In this document: in pieces, positions 1 to 9,695 of the stretch
Position numbering within the stretch: the stretch's first letter is position 1
Layout: each line of letters starts with the position of its first letter
NCBI GenBank assembly: GCA_003427395.1
Contig: BFEA01000784.1
Span: 133,392-192,409 of the forward strand
Length of the DNA stretch: 59,018 bases
Direction: 5' to 3'
Origin: Chara braunii
Lineage: Eukaryota; Streptophyta; Charophyceae; Charales; Characeae
Notes under the pieces: model-generated
The model's input: the letters and a program-made list of their open reading frames with translations, nothing else
Databases searched by the model: none
What the model was told of the DNA's origin: nothing
Program-made: the position numbers and the translations under genes

Positions 1-27
1 TTTTTTTTTTTTTGACTATATATATAG

Positions 28-103
28 TCAAACAGAGTTGCCTGGTAAACCGTAGGCAGAGAGGGAGAAGAGGACAACGAACGAGGGGCTGTGGCAAACT
101 GTT
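28..103 (-). repeat. 76-bp PLE terminal unit, inverted copy
   Basis: Its reverse complement matches the units at 189-264, 40995-41070 and 41170-41245, all 76 bp. The unit runs from AACAGTTTGTC to GCTCTGTTTGA and includes the phrase GCCTACGGTTTACC. Units lie at the outer ends of the Penelope-like copies, as terminal repeats (pLTRs) of such elements do. The strand is relative to the flanking RT. It is followed on this strand by the ribozyme-type tail GTTTCGTCGGAG. Confidence 0.8.
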
Positions 104-110
104 TCGTCGG

Positions 111-112
<2 letters not shown>

Positions 113-148
<36 letters not shown>
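113..148. repeat. (CA)n microsatellite
   Basis: About 18 CA dinucleotides separate the inverted 76-bp unit from the hammerhead-like core. It appears to have replaced the sequence that would form the 5' side of hammerhead stem I. Confidence 0.95.
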
Positions 149-151
<3 letters not shown>

Positions 152-162
152 GGTTCAGCCTC

Positions 163-199
163 CTGATGAGTCGGTGAAACTCCGATGAAACTATTTGTC
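163..199 (+). ncRNA. hammerhead-ribozyme-like core (type I, PLE-associated)
   Basis: All conserved core elements appear in order: CTGATGA at 163-169, a stem II of GTCGG (170-174) pairing with CCGAT (182-186; one G-T pair) around a short loop, GAAAC (187-191), a five-base loop, then GTC with the expected cleavage after C199. Sister units carry CCGACGAAAC, which would make stem II fully Watson-Crick. Stem III is only two pairs, as in the short-stem-III hammerheads known from Penelope-like elements. Stem I is weak: 149-155 can pair with 202-209 using one bulge, but the pairs next to the core are missing, so this copy may be inactive. The cleavage site lies 10 bases into the 76-bp unit. Confidence 0.6.
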
Positions 200-264
200 A
201 CAACCCCTCGTATATTGCACTTTTCTCCTTCTCTACCTACGGTTAATTGGGCAGCTTTGTTTGA
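189..264 (+). repeat. 76-bp PLE terminal unit, direct copy
   Basis: It is collinear with the units at 40995-41070 and 41170-41245 and the same length. A further partial unit follows at about 279-329. Together with the inverted copy at 28-103 this makes a diverged foldback at the 5' end of PLE copy 1. Confidence 0.75.
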
Positions 265-329
265 CTATATATTATAGCCCCTCGTTTGTCGTCCTCTTCT
301 CTCTCTCTGCCTATGGTTTACTGGGCCCT

Positions 330-1011
330 CGTCCTGTTGTTCCTCAGACCCCTCGACCTCCTCATGCCTCAGCTCCTCTTGTTTCCCTCCCTATCACATC
401 TATTGTTGCTCCGTCCATTCCTGCATCAACTGATCCTTCTTATACAAGACCCCTCTTACCAACACCCGTTGACTCTCATGCGGCACCCCTTTTACCGACA
501 CCCCCTCACTGTTTACCTCTTTTGCCAACACCTTCTGTAAGTTCATTTGTTGTTGACCTTCGTCCGGGTCCCGAACTTCTGTAATTTGTACCTCACTGCA
601 TCGTCTTCTCACTGAAGTTGCTTCAAGTAACTAGTGTCAAGGGTGATATAGCAAGCGACACCAGCATGGCGGGGATGACTTTTGCAATGGCTTTACAACA
701 ATGTCTCCAATGCAAACATGACAGCAGACATTCGAGAACTCGAATGCCTCATTCAAATATTCCATCATACTCGCCAACCTCGTGACGCATTTACTGACCT
801 CATCAAGGTCATACATGTGCACGAGGTAGTTGGTGCTACGATCTTGCGCCATGTCGAAAATAGTTGCATTGCACCCCAACACGCAAGCAGCCACACATGT
901 TCGTGTATGTGCCAAACTAATGCCACCCGCGCGTGTCCAATTTTGTAACTTCACTAATGTGGCTTTGAGTGGTACTCCTGACATGATCTTACCTGACTCC
1001 TCAAGTTGTGA
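330..1011 (+). other. 5' region of PLE copy 1, proline-rich remnant
   Basis: This stretch precedes the RT. The plus frame through 195-584 is rich in Pro, Leu, Thr and Ser and repeats the phrase LLPTP three times near 460-535, so it could be a decayed N-terminal spacer of the PLE polyprotein. No domain is recognisable. From about 660 the sequence is AT-balanced and coding-like but frames are broken. Confidence 0.3.
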
Positions 1012-2757
1012 ATGCCGCAGAGCCTTTCCACATTGCTCTATTTTGTGGATGGTCGTATTGTGTCTGTTGACTACAATATCATGTCTGATGATAGCCTTTG
1101 CAAGCTTTTTCAAGAAGGCTCGAAGTATCGCCTCAATGGGGAAACTACCAATATGCTCCAGGCACTGGCAATTGGACTTGATGAGTACATTGCCAATCAC
1201 AAAAGGTTGTTGGTCAGGCATTCTCTATCTACTTCTTTTTCATCTCCTTCACAAAAGTTGAACAACTTGCGTTCTGCAATCCTTGCACATTGTCAATTCA
1301 GTGCAGCCTCCTTCTCCAATCATGTGAGCCAACCACGATCACTTCGTTTTACACATGCCTCCTTGCACCATCTTCAACAACACTTTGCCATTGTTCGTGT
1401 GGACAAAACATCACACAATTTGGCAATTTAGTGCAAGAATTGATACTTGTTTAATCTCTCCACCTATTGGACAGTCCCACTTATACTCGTCCTCATGAAT
1501 CAGTTGCTAATGTCCTTGACCGCCATGCACACCATTGGGGCTACACCCACACCAATACTCTACCTTACCTTTACTACGTGCTCAAAGCTCACAAATCCCC
1601 TCCAGCTCTTCGCAACATTTTTGGAGTTACAATTCGAAATAAGTGTTGTTCCCCGGTGGGCTTGCCCCCGTCCAACAATTCGCACTATTCATGAACGGCC
1701 TCCTTTCAAACCATTGGCTAGCACGATGACTACTTCGTGGTATCTCAGCGCTGCTTCGCAAGGAGTGATCTCTACTCTTCGTGAGAAAGATACTGAGCTC
1801 TATCAACAGGTTGGTGTTCGACGGTGCAGGGTCGTTGAGAGTATCGATGAAGTGGTGATTGACCTAAAAACAATGCAGTCTCTTTATGGCCTCTCTCCTC
1901 GCACTGTTGATTTTACCATAATGGCCACCAACCGCCCTTATGAGCGCATTTTGAATAACGTGGCAAAAATTGTTCATGAAGCCCATGCGTATGCCCTTCA
2001 ATATACTCACACATCCGCGTTGCTGTGCCTTGAATATGGTCCTTTGAGGACCTCATTGTGGCCAATGGACAACCGATTCAGGCCCGGACACCCTTTCGGT
2101 CTCTCAAATTCTCCTACATCTTCGCTTTGTTGTACAAAAAAACATTTTTTTTACACTGGAGATGGCACACTTCGGAAGCAAATTATGGGTATTCCAGTGA
2201 GAACAAATGTTCGCCCAAAAATTTATAATCTAACGTTGGGACAAGGCACGCTTTGTTGATGACATTCGTCAATATGATATTTGAGTCGCTCAACAATACG
2301 CCTTCACTTATTGCCTCATTAATGATGTTCTTTCATGGGGCAATTACCTCTTCCAGAGCACTATAGGCTTGAGTGGAAGGAGACGACAACGACAGATGCC
2401 TCGTGTACCTTTTTAGGTATGCATCTACTGGTCCGTTCTGATGGCTAGGTTCGCATGAGCATGTTTGATAAAGCGGCTGCTTGGGATCTCCCTGTCATTC
2501 GTTATCCAAGTTCGACCTCCAACATCCCTTCCCATCAACCGGGGGGTGTGTTCACTGGACAATTGACCAGATTTGAACAAATTTGTGACAATTGGCAGGA
2601 CTTTGAATTGTGGCAGCAGCACTTACTTGTCGCATGCTTTCTCGTGGGCCTTCTCCACCAACCCTTGCTAAGGGGTGGACCTGCTACTTGCTTGCCTGCC
2701 AATGTCGCTATCCTACTCATGTGATGCGTCCCCTTGAGTGGTTCCGACACATGCTGC
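1012..2757 (+). pseudogene. Penelope-like reverse transcriptase, broken (PLE copy 1a)
   Basis: This is the remnant of an RNA-dependent DNA polymerase. Motifs appear in RT order but across frames. An N-terminal block with GSKYRLNG lies near 1115. A VDKTSHN phrase near 1402 resembles the VDK motif before the fingers. YLYYVLKAHKSP near 1570 matches the LPKIHK-type motif. VDFTIMATNRPYE near 1910 corresponds to motif A, with the catalytic Asp retained. GIPVRTNVRP near 2190 corresponds to motif B (GIPMGTNAGP in the sister copies). LINDVLSWG near 2318 is motif C, where the usual first Asp of the DD pair is Asn. Stops occur at 1429, 2257 and 2281. The GIPMG and RxIDD pattern favours Penelope-like RTs over LINE or LTR RTs. 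No GIY-YIG nuclease was found. Confidence 0.65.
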
Positions 2758-2831
2758 AATGGTTCCTGCATTATCCACTTTCTTCCTTGTGTCCACATCG
2801 TTTTTGTCCTGCTTCAGCTTGCTCATCAGCT

Positions 2832-3045
2832 GCTACTGCAGTTTCCACTATTCCAATTTCCACTGCTGTTGTTTCCACCGCTGCAGTTTCCACACTCCCT
2901 TTTCACTCTGGCAGTTTCTGCTACTGCAGTTTCCATTGCTGCATTAGTTTATGCTACTGTAGTTTCCACTGCTGCGGTTTTCAATATTGTGGTTTCCACT
3001 GCTCCGGCCTCCACTGTTGTGGCTTCCACTGCTGTCGTTTCTATT
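2832..3045 (+). repeat. 15-bp coding minisatellite (AVSTA repeats), copy 1a
   Basis: Degenerate repeats of about 15 bp built on GTTTCCACTGCTGCA encode Ala-Val-Ser-Thr-Ala pentapeptides. The same array follows the RT in copy 1b (4096-4275) and copy 2 (38764-38875). It is probably a low-complexity linker between the RT and the downstream protease-like part. Confidence 0.8.
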
Positions 3046-3221
3046 GCTGGAATTCCCCACACTCTCCTTTTTGCTACTACAACTTCCTCTACTGTATCTC
3101 CAACACCGAACATCACAGTCTCTCCGACAGTCACGTCCTTTGTTTCGAAATCTTGCCCTATCCAGCCCCCTTTCATCTCTTTCTATGCTTGGCCGCAGAC
3201 GACTGCGTTCCTCCTCACCTG

Positions 3222-3257
3222 CCTCTTTGCCTACGGTTTACAGGGCAGCTCTGTTTG
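3222..3257 (+). repeat. partial 76-bp PLE unit at a tandem junction
   Basis: The last half of the 76-bp unit (GCCTACGGTTTACAGGGCAG to CTCTGTTTGA) ends exactly where a second RT 3' half begins. This marks the boundary between head-to-tail PLE copies 1a and 1b. Confidence 0.65.
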
Positions 3258-3264
3258 ACGGCAT

Positions 3265-4023
3265 GCTAGCATGCATTCACCCTGCGTTGTCCTCAACATA
3301 GTTATTCAAAGACCTCGTTGTGGCCAATGGACGACTGATTTAGGCCCGAATACCCTTTTCGTTTCTCAGATTCTCCAACATCTTCGCTTTGTTGTACAAA
3401 GCACATTTCTGTACGCTAGAGATGTCAAGCTTCGGAAACAAATTATCGGTATTCCAATGGGAACGAATGCTGGCCCAAAAATTTCTAATCTGACGTTGTA
3501 TTGGAATGAATGCTTTGTTGATGACATTCGTCAACCTGATCTTCAAGCCGCTCAACAATATGCCTTCATGTATCGCCTCATTGATGATGTTCTTTCATGG
3601 GGACAATTACCTCCTCCACCAGAGCATCATGGGCTTGAGTGGAAGGAGACTACAACAACAAATGGTTTCTGCACCTTTTTAGGTATGCATCTACGGGTCT
3701 GTTCCGATGGCTCGCTTCGCATGAGTGTCTTTGATAAAGCGATAGCTTGGGACTTCCCTGTCATTCGTTATCCAAGTGAGACCTCCAACATCCCTTCCCA
3801 TCAATCGGTTGGTGTGTTCATTGGCAATTGACCAGATTTGAACAAATATGTAACACTTGGCAGGACTTTCCGACTGCGGCAACAACACTTACTCGTCGCA
3901 TGCTTTCGCGTGGGCATTCCCCACCAACCCTTGCTAAGGGGTTGACCTGCTACATGCGCTCCCACCAACGTCGTTATCCTACGCATGTGACGCGTCTTTC
4001 TCAGTGGTTTCGACGCATGTTGT
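3265..4023 (+). pseudogene. Penelope-like RT, 3' half, second copy (1b)
   Basis: This is a second copy of the RT palm and thumb, truncated at its 5' end. The longest open stretch is 3271-3831. It holds RKQIIGIPMGTNAGP (motif B) near 3430-3480 and RLIDDVLSWG (motif C, with both catalytic Asp residues) near 3570-3600, then a thumb with LRMSVFDKA and FPVIRYPSE. A stop at 3829-3831 interrupts the frame, and a later phrase ending RRML is followed by a stop at 4022-4024. Palm motif A is missing, so this copy alone cannot be active. It aligns closely with 38135-38692. Confidence 0.7.
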
Positions 4024-4095
4024 GATGAACCTTGTATCATCCAATTTCTTCTTCGTCCCCACGACACTCTCGTCGTGCCCCTGATTGCTCATCTG

Positions 4096-4275
4096 TTGCT
4101 ACCGCAGTTTCCACTGCTGCAGCCTCCGCTCCTGCAGTGTCTATTGTTGCGGTTTTCACTGCTGCAGTGTCCACTGCTCCAGTTTCCACTGCTCCATTTT
4201 CCACTGCTGAAGTTTCCGCTGTTGCAGTTTCTATTGCTGCAGTGTCCACTGCTGCGGTTTCCACTGCTCCAGTGG
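4096..4275 (+). repeat. 15-bp coding minisatellite (AVSTA repeats), copy 1b
   Basis: About twelve degenerate 15-bp units follow the RT C-terminus. One plus frame, open over 4032-4313, reads AVSTA, APVST and similar pentapeptides throughout. It sits in the same position as the arrays at 2832-3045 and 38764-38875. Confidence 0.85.
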
Positions 4276-4978
4276 GTCCACTGCTGCACTTTTCAATACA
4301 ACAATTTACATAGCAGTAATTCCCTCTACTGTAGTTTTTATTGCTACAACTTCCTCTCCTGCAGCTCTAGTGCAAAGAACATCACAGTCTTTCTGACACT
4401 CACGTCCTTTATTTCAAAATCTTGCCCAAGCAGATGGCTGCGTGTCTCCTCACCAGCCCCATCTCCTCCATGGCCTCGCTTGCAAACAGACTCTCCAGTT
4501 TCCATTGTTCCCGTTGTTCCACCTTCGTTGCTGGGGACAAGTTCATCTTCTGTTTGCAACACCAATACTCCTCTTGTTGTGTATCGTTGACAACATCCGC
4601 GACATTGTCACTTGTCCGGGGATCAGCAACCTGTTTCTTTGTGTGCCCCGATTCTCTCTGTGCCTCCTCCACATGTCGTTGCAATTCGTTTTTTTCGAAT
4701 GGCAATATCCGCTCCTCTGCCCCCTGCAGACAGTCCAGCTGCCTGCAAGCAGCCATGACACCATGTTTTATACCATGTGGCGTTAGATATTCACGACTCA
4801 CCTGTACAACACGATGTGGTCCCTGCCCAGAGTACACTTCCGGCTCCAAGGACAGTCCCTACTCAGGATGCAGCCCTAAACGTTGAGAGACTGGAACATG
4901 ATCTGCCCGGATTGCAGTTCACCCCACAAGGCATAGACCACTTGGGGGATCTGCAAATGGCTGACCAGCATTGTTCGG
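4276..4978 (+). other. PLE linker region, copy 1
   Basis: This is the stretch between the pentapeptide array and the Josephin-like domain. It is collinear with about 38876-39700 in copy 2, including TCACAGTCTTTCTGACACTC and the later GATATTCACGACTCACCTGT phrases. Open frames are short and Ser/Pro-rich. The frame over 4777-5058 is the best candidate for polyprotein sequence leading into the protease-like part. No domain is recognised. Confidence 0.45.
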
Positions 4979-5570
4979 ATGAACCACAAAATTTGTGCTC
5001 CACCACGCGCAGACCACATCCAGCAAACAACCCAACACGGTTTGGGCTTGCAACTTGATCTGGGTGATCTGCAAATTGTTGGCCAACATCCAACAAACCA
5101 GCCTGAGAACCTCACCAATCTCTGTAGTCTGATGACAACTAATATCTGTCTTCACATTCTCCACCGCCCGTTTTATACACCATCAGACTTCCTTGCAATC
5201 ACCCTTCAGCTTGATGCTGATCTTCCTCAACTACAGCCAGAGGATTGTAACTATACCAGCGAAGGAGGCTTTACCAGTGTTGTATGTCAAGTAGCAATGA
5301 GGGATCGTCAACTTGAACTACGCAATGCTCGAGCAGGTGAGTGGTTTAATCCTCCATCCCACATCTCTGCCTGCATTGTGCACGGGTCCGGCCATTACAT
5401 GGCCATTGTACATGCCTCTGACCACTGGGAGTTATGGGACAACGACACCATGGTCCATGCCATGACTGATGTCACTGATTCCTTACAAAATGGCGCTGTT
5501 TTCTTGCCACAACAAATCGTCCGCAATCTCTTTTATGTCGAAGAGCATTCCTCTGGCCCCGTGCTCCAGC
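4979..5570 (+). pseudogene. Josephin-like cysteine protease domain of the PLE (copy 1)
   Basis: The open frame 4979-5719 (246 codons) contains a stretch that reads like a Josephin (ataxin-3-type deubiquitinase) fold. FYTPSDFLAITLQLD (residues 65-79) matches the segment after the catalytic Cys helix. SEGGFTSVVCQVA (94-106) matches the GFFSI-type strand. SACIVHGSGHYMAIV (130-144) contains the candidate catalytic His139, and HWELWDND (149-156) the candidate third catalytic Asp154 or Asn155. The likely nucleophile is Cys49 in NLCSLMTTN, which in copy 2 reads PCGLTTAN, closer to the Cys-Gly of papain-fold enzymes. Known members cleave ubiquitin chains. That activity here is inference. The frame fails before the RING-like part, so this copy is probably dead. 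Confidence 0.5.
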
Positions 5571-5619
5571 AACACAATGTACCAACGCTCTGTGACCTTC
5601 TACTTTGCACAACCACAAA

Positions 5620-5966
5620 CACTGTTACACTCGGCTGTAGCCACCATCATCTCTGTCACAATCACGACAGTGATATGGTTTCTGCATCCATGTGTGCAGA
5701 GGACTCCCTCCGCTCCTGACTGCAGGCACCCTCTGCATCCGGACGCTATATGTCCTTTTTGCAGCCACGGGCGCTATACCGAATGCATCGTCTTTTGTGG
5801 TGACTAATCTTCCTTCATTTTGGCCGTCAATCGACATGCCATTTGTCGGGGGTGTATGGTGGGCATGCTCAATGCCAGCCGTCGTGGCAATTATTGCAGT
5901 GAGAATGCTCAGCTAGGTCTTCCATGTGTTCATCTACCTCATCCTTGCAATGTATATCCTCTCTGA
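5620..5966 (+). pseudogene. RING-like cysteine-rich C-terminus of the PLE (copy 1)
   Basis: The cysteine pattern CPFC, then C-x2-C near FCGD, then a candidate Cys-x2-His-x2-Cys-x2-Cys block reading NRHAICRGCM, then paired cysteines up to the C-terminal CNVYPL resembles a RING-type zinc site. The first Cys of the NRHAIC block is lost here (VNRH rather than CNRH in copies 2 and 3), and a TGA splits the domain after FCGD at 5805-5807. The stop at 5964-5966 is in the same place in all three copies. RING domains commonly act as ubiquitin ligases, which would pair oddly with the deubiquitinase-like domain upstream. Function is not established. Confidence 0.5.
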
Positions 5967-6445
5967 CGTCAAGGACAGACTCATTCTTGAGCCTTTTCTT
6001 ATCCTCTTTTGCCTTCATCTTCACTCCACACTCCGTAATTGCCCTCGCTTGCCCTTTATCGTTCTTTGTTTGGCTGCTCTCCATCTCTCCTCCTTGTGTT
6101 TATCCCCTCCCCCTTCACTCTGCCTCTTTCTCACATCATACAAGTGGGTCGTTATGGTACACGGGGATGGGGCCAGCTCGCGCTCAACTTCATCAACGTG
6201 GCGAGCCTTGTGCGTGAGAGGCACAGTGAAAGGGGGAGTTAAAAGAAGAACGGGAAAAATGAATGGTTTCAGTGTCCCCTTCATGTTTGCCTTGTTTTTT
6301 AATTTGTTATTTTTGCCTTTTGCAAGGAAAATAAGTGATAGCGGATTCCAGAACCCAGCAGCATCATACACGTGAAACCAGATAGTCTTGAGTCTTGACC
6401 TCAAACCAAAAGCAGAATTGCAACTCGAGTTCCACCAAATAAGAG
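5967..6445 (+). other. 3' UTR and tail of PLE copy 1
   Basis: This region follows the conserved stop and is collinear with 40586-40970 and 58618-59018. It contains a perfect TGACGTCA palindrome just after the stop, a GTACACGGGGATGGGG block near 6160, and a terminal AAAGAAGAA...TTCATGTTTG block at 6243-6290. Beyond about 6345 the sequence is not shared with the other PLE copies and I see no feature in it. Confidence 0.5.
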
Positions 6446-7264
6446 CACAACAAAAGTTCACAAGTGACAATGTTGGAATAGTCTGATCATCATCAACAAT
6501 GAACCAATGTCGAATCCCTACATGGCAACGCTTGGCAACCAGACTACGAATGGCAGATCCTATCTAGCTTATCTACAATGCCGCGGTGACGTCAACAACT
6601 TCTCCAAGTAAGAACAGATCTCGGCCAATGCCCTTCACTTCAAGCACCAGGTATGCCTCGCACTTCAGTCACAACCTCGATACCCCACACAGATGCCACG
6701 TGCACCCAGGGACCACCATGTGCCCCATCCAGCAATGCGCAGGCCAGCCCGACTATGGCTGCCTGCTTCTTCCCTGCTCGTCCGCGAGCGCATAGGCACT
6801 CGCTCCAGCAGCTGGCGCAGCAGCACTTACGCATAAGCAGCAAGTGCCCGAATCTCCAGCCCGCAGCCAGGCCCTTTCCCTTATGGAATGAGGCTGCCAG
6901 TCGTGGGCTGCCTAGCTGGCCTGGGCCTCCCCCACGGAAGCTTTCGGTAGGCTCCAAGTGGTTGAGCCCCTGTCCCAGGGAATCTTCCACAGGGCCTGGG
7001 GTGGTTACCCGTGTCCAACTGCCAGCGGCCTGTGTTCAGTTCATGCCCCGTGTCTGGCCCAGGGCCCGCCTCGATACATTTGGAAAAAGGCAGGCAGGGC
7101 CTGGGCTCACTCAACCAAGTGGCGCTGCGCAAATGACTGAATTTCCCAGCTGCGTCAAAACCCAAAAATAGGCCTCTCGTCACTTGTCAGGCCCGCCTTC
7201 ACTTAGGGCAGCCATACTTGTTGAAACAGGGCCAGTAGGGCTTATCGAGGCCTTGAGCCTCGCA
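6446..7264 (-). repeat. 3' LTR of a family-C chromovirus, minus strand
   Basis: Read on the minus strand it starts TGCGAGGCTC at 7264 and shares CTAAGTGAAGGCGGGCCT and other blocks with the LTRs of element C (48074-49083). A purine tract reading GGAGGAGGGAA immediately precedes it on the minus strand (about 7265-7278), as at the element C 3' LTR. A second copy of this LTR subtype occurs at 11917-12522 plus 37884-38084. The far edge near 6446 is approximate because it does not end in a clear CA. Confidence 0.75.
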
Positions 7265-7300
7265 TTCCCTCCTCCATACTTCGACTGTCCTCTGAGAAGT

Positions 7301-7720
7301 TTACTCAATCTGACGCTTTCCCTTCTGCAGCAACTTCTTATAATGAGCGACAACCTGTGGAGCGGTCTGCATCAATTCCTCCCTTGTAAACCATCTGTCC
7401 TCCTTTGGATCAATGTGATGTGTGAACCGAATGCGATATTGCAGCTTCGGCTTCGGAGGACGGCCCGTGCCTGTTGGTGTTGGAACTGGCATTTCTTTGT
7501 GGTCCGCGATGTCGTCGATGTCAACCTCTCCATCCATGGTTGGGGGCAGCATTGACCGACGAGATGGAAACTGGTCAGTTTCCTTGAAAGGTGCAAGCTT
7601 GGAGGCGCAAAAGACAGGGTAGGTGCGAAGGTGACCTGGGATCCGAATTACATACGAGGGCCCGTCCGGATCATTCCCGACAACGTCCAGAACCTCCCAT
7701 GGCCCGAAGTATTGTGGCAT
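7301..7720 (-). pseudogene. integrase C-terminus with chromodomain (family C)
   Basis: This 139-residue open frame is the end of a Ty3/gypsy polyprotein. It starts with the GPY/F-type phrase PQYFGPWEVLDVVG (residues 2-15) and TYPVFCASKLAPF (33-45), followed by a chromodomain-like segment with MDGEVDIDDIADH (63-75), LQYRIRFTHH (92-101) and DRWFTREEL (107-115). Chromodomains steer chromovirus integration toward marked chromatin. The reading matches 55470-55900 in element C. It is detached from the integrase core by frame damage near 7740-7840, so it is part of a dead element. Confidence 0.8.
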
Positions 7721-7837
7721 GAGCTTGTGGGGGATCCCATGCTCTTGCCGAAGTTCGGATGCCGTGACCCAGACTCAACCCCCAACCTGGAACGTAGAAG
7801 GGCGGTGGTGATTGTTTTCTGATTCTATTGGCGGCGC

Positions 7838-8663
7838 CTATGCTTTGTGCATCCTGTCCACTGATTGTTGCATAAGACTTTCATATTTGTAGGCAAATTC
7901 CAAGGTTACCGGCGCAGCAGTGGACTGGTTCTCAGGTAGTAAGAAATCTAGAGGCAGTCGAGGCTTGAAAGTTAGGAGCAGACTGTTGGGGCTCACCCGA
8001 GTCGCGCTGTGCACAATGTTGTTGTACAGGCTGGCGATGAGAGATAAACTTCTCATCCCAGTCCACCTGATTAGGCTTGATGTAGTGCCTTAGCAGGTGT
8101 TATACAGTGCGGTTCAGCTTCTCTACTTGTCCATTTGCCGCTGGGTGGTTCCCAGAGGTCATATGCAGTTGAGTCCCTTGTTCCGCAGTTGCAGCCTTCC
8201 ACAACTTATTGGTGAATCGTACATCCCGGTCACTTATAATGGACTTTGGCAGGCCAAAGTCTCGGACCCAGTTCTCTTTGAACAGTCTGATTATGTACTC
8301 GGTCTTCACTGTTTCCGGCATGGCAACTAAACTAGCATACTTACTGAACCTATCCACAATGACAAAGACATATCTCATACCACTCTTGCTGGTGACCAGT
8401 GTATCCATGAAATCCATGGACAGGCTCTCACCAGGCCTTTCAGGAATCGGAAGGGGCTTGAGAAGCCAAAGAGGGGCTTGTGTGCGCGGCTTATCTCTCT
8501 GACAGACCTGACAAGTTTCCACGTACAGCTTGGCGTCTTTCACCATTGTGGGGCAACAGAACTGCTGCAACAAATTTGCTGCAGTCTTCTTATAGCCAAA
8601 ATGTCTGGTGGCATCATTACAATCGCCTAAAAATAAACTACGTAAAGACTCTCTATTTGGCAC
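7838..8663 (-). pseudogene. Ty3/gypsy integrase, broken (family C)
   Basis: The open frame 8100-8663 holds the zinc-binding N-terminus, with CQVCQRDKP but with the His of the HFGYKKT region reading CNDAT instead of CHDAT. It also holds the catalytic core: SMDFMDTL supplies the first Asp, SDRDVRF the second, and NGQVEKLNR the Glu, a full DDE set. A second frame (7838-8056) carries IASLYNN and PLDFLLPE, the end of the core. A stop follows the DDE Glu in this copy, so the protein is truncated. The first Asp region, which is deleted from element C, is kept here. Confidence 0.85.
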
Positions 8664-9525
8664 ACATCAACGTTTATTCCTGGACCTCTCGAGGAACAGC
8701 AGAACAACACAAACTCATCAAAAGTCACCTTGTCCTTCGCCTCGAGTCTGCGTATGATCTTTGCCATGAACGGATCCTCGCCATAGGCTTCCACCAAGGA
8801 TTGAGTAACATTGTCCGCAAGCCCAAACTCAGTGATCAGCGCACCAAGGAAATCTGCCCTACACGACAACGCATCAACAACCTTGTTCTACTCGCCTTTG
8901 ATGTACTGAGGTTTGAAGTCTATATTGTTCTCTGACTTCGATCCAGCGTTTCAAAGCATCGGAGAGTACAGGCTGTGTCCTCATCCACCTCAGGGTCTAA
9001 TGATCAGTCATGACGTAGAAGAATCTCCCAAGGAGTTAGTGCCTCCTGTGGGTCAGCGCTTTATATATTGCGTAGCGTTCCTTCTCATAGGTGGACTTAG
9101 CCAACTTATGAGAGGGCATCTTTTTGGACATGTACTCTACAGGCCTCAACTTTTTCCCCTCCTGCTGCGCAAGCACGGCACCAATGCCATATTGGCTGGC
9201 ATCTGTGGTTACAACGAATGGTTTGTCAGGATCAGAGAGTTTCAAGACCTCATGGTGTGCAAGAGAATGCCTCAGATGTCTGAAAGCAGCCTCACACCTG
9301 TCTGTCCACTCCCAGGGGGTGTCAAGGCGTGTGAGATCCCACAAGGGTGCGGACACTATGCTATAGTTCTTCACAAAGTTGCGATAGTATCCGGTCATTC
9401 CCAGGAAGGATATCTCCTAAGTCACAGACTGAGGACGCAGCCAGTCACGAATGCTGGCCACCTTCGCATCATCGACTTCAATCCCGTCGTGGAAATCTCA
9501 TGACGTAGAATCCTAGATACAAGAT
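8664..9525 (-). pseudogene. RT thumb and RNase H fragment (family C)
   Basis: On the minus strand 9398-9036 reads MTGYYRNFVKNY, the RT connection, followed by TTDASQYGIGAVLAQQEG, the first RNase H Asp region, and KSTYEKERYAIYKAL. The frame 8869-8627 continues toward the integrase. Homology to element C (about 53740 onward) reaches 9525, after which the sequence is unrelated AT-rich DNA. RT palm motifs, protease and gag are absent: this is a 5'-truncated or deleted copy. Confidence 0.8.
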
Positions 9526-9695
9526 CCGGGTGCGGCCAATAATTAATTTCGAATAACATTAATTAATTCGAATCGGAATTAATTGATTTTTATTCTTGTT
9601 TTGGAAATTTTATTTTTTTTGGAAATTATATTCTTTGGTAAATCACTTGATGACGTTCTACTCTTGTAAATAGGACCCCCTCCCCCCCCCCGGGC
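9526..9695. other. AT-rich junction between family C and element D
   Basis: AATTAATT-type sequence ending in a run of C just before the element D gag start. No gene is visible. It may be the leader of element D. Its LTR is not in the window. Confidence 0.4.

Noticed and set aside
2610-3301. Long Cys/Phe/Leu-rich ORFs across the minisatellite
   Set aside because: They are off-frame translations of the 15-bp repeat. The AVSTA frame explains the sequence better.
5967-6290. GIY-YIG nuclease expected at a PLE C-terminus
   Set aside because: No GIY or YIG motif with the expected spacing in any frame of the three tails. The conserved stop precedes this region.
6653-7171. 172-codon plus-strand ORF
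   Set aside because: It lies antisense within the family-C LTR and is broken in the second LTR copy (11917-12522).
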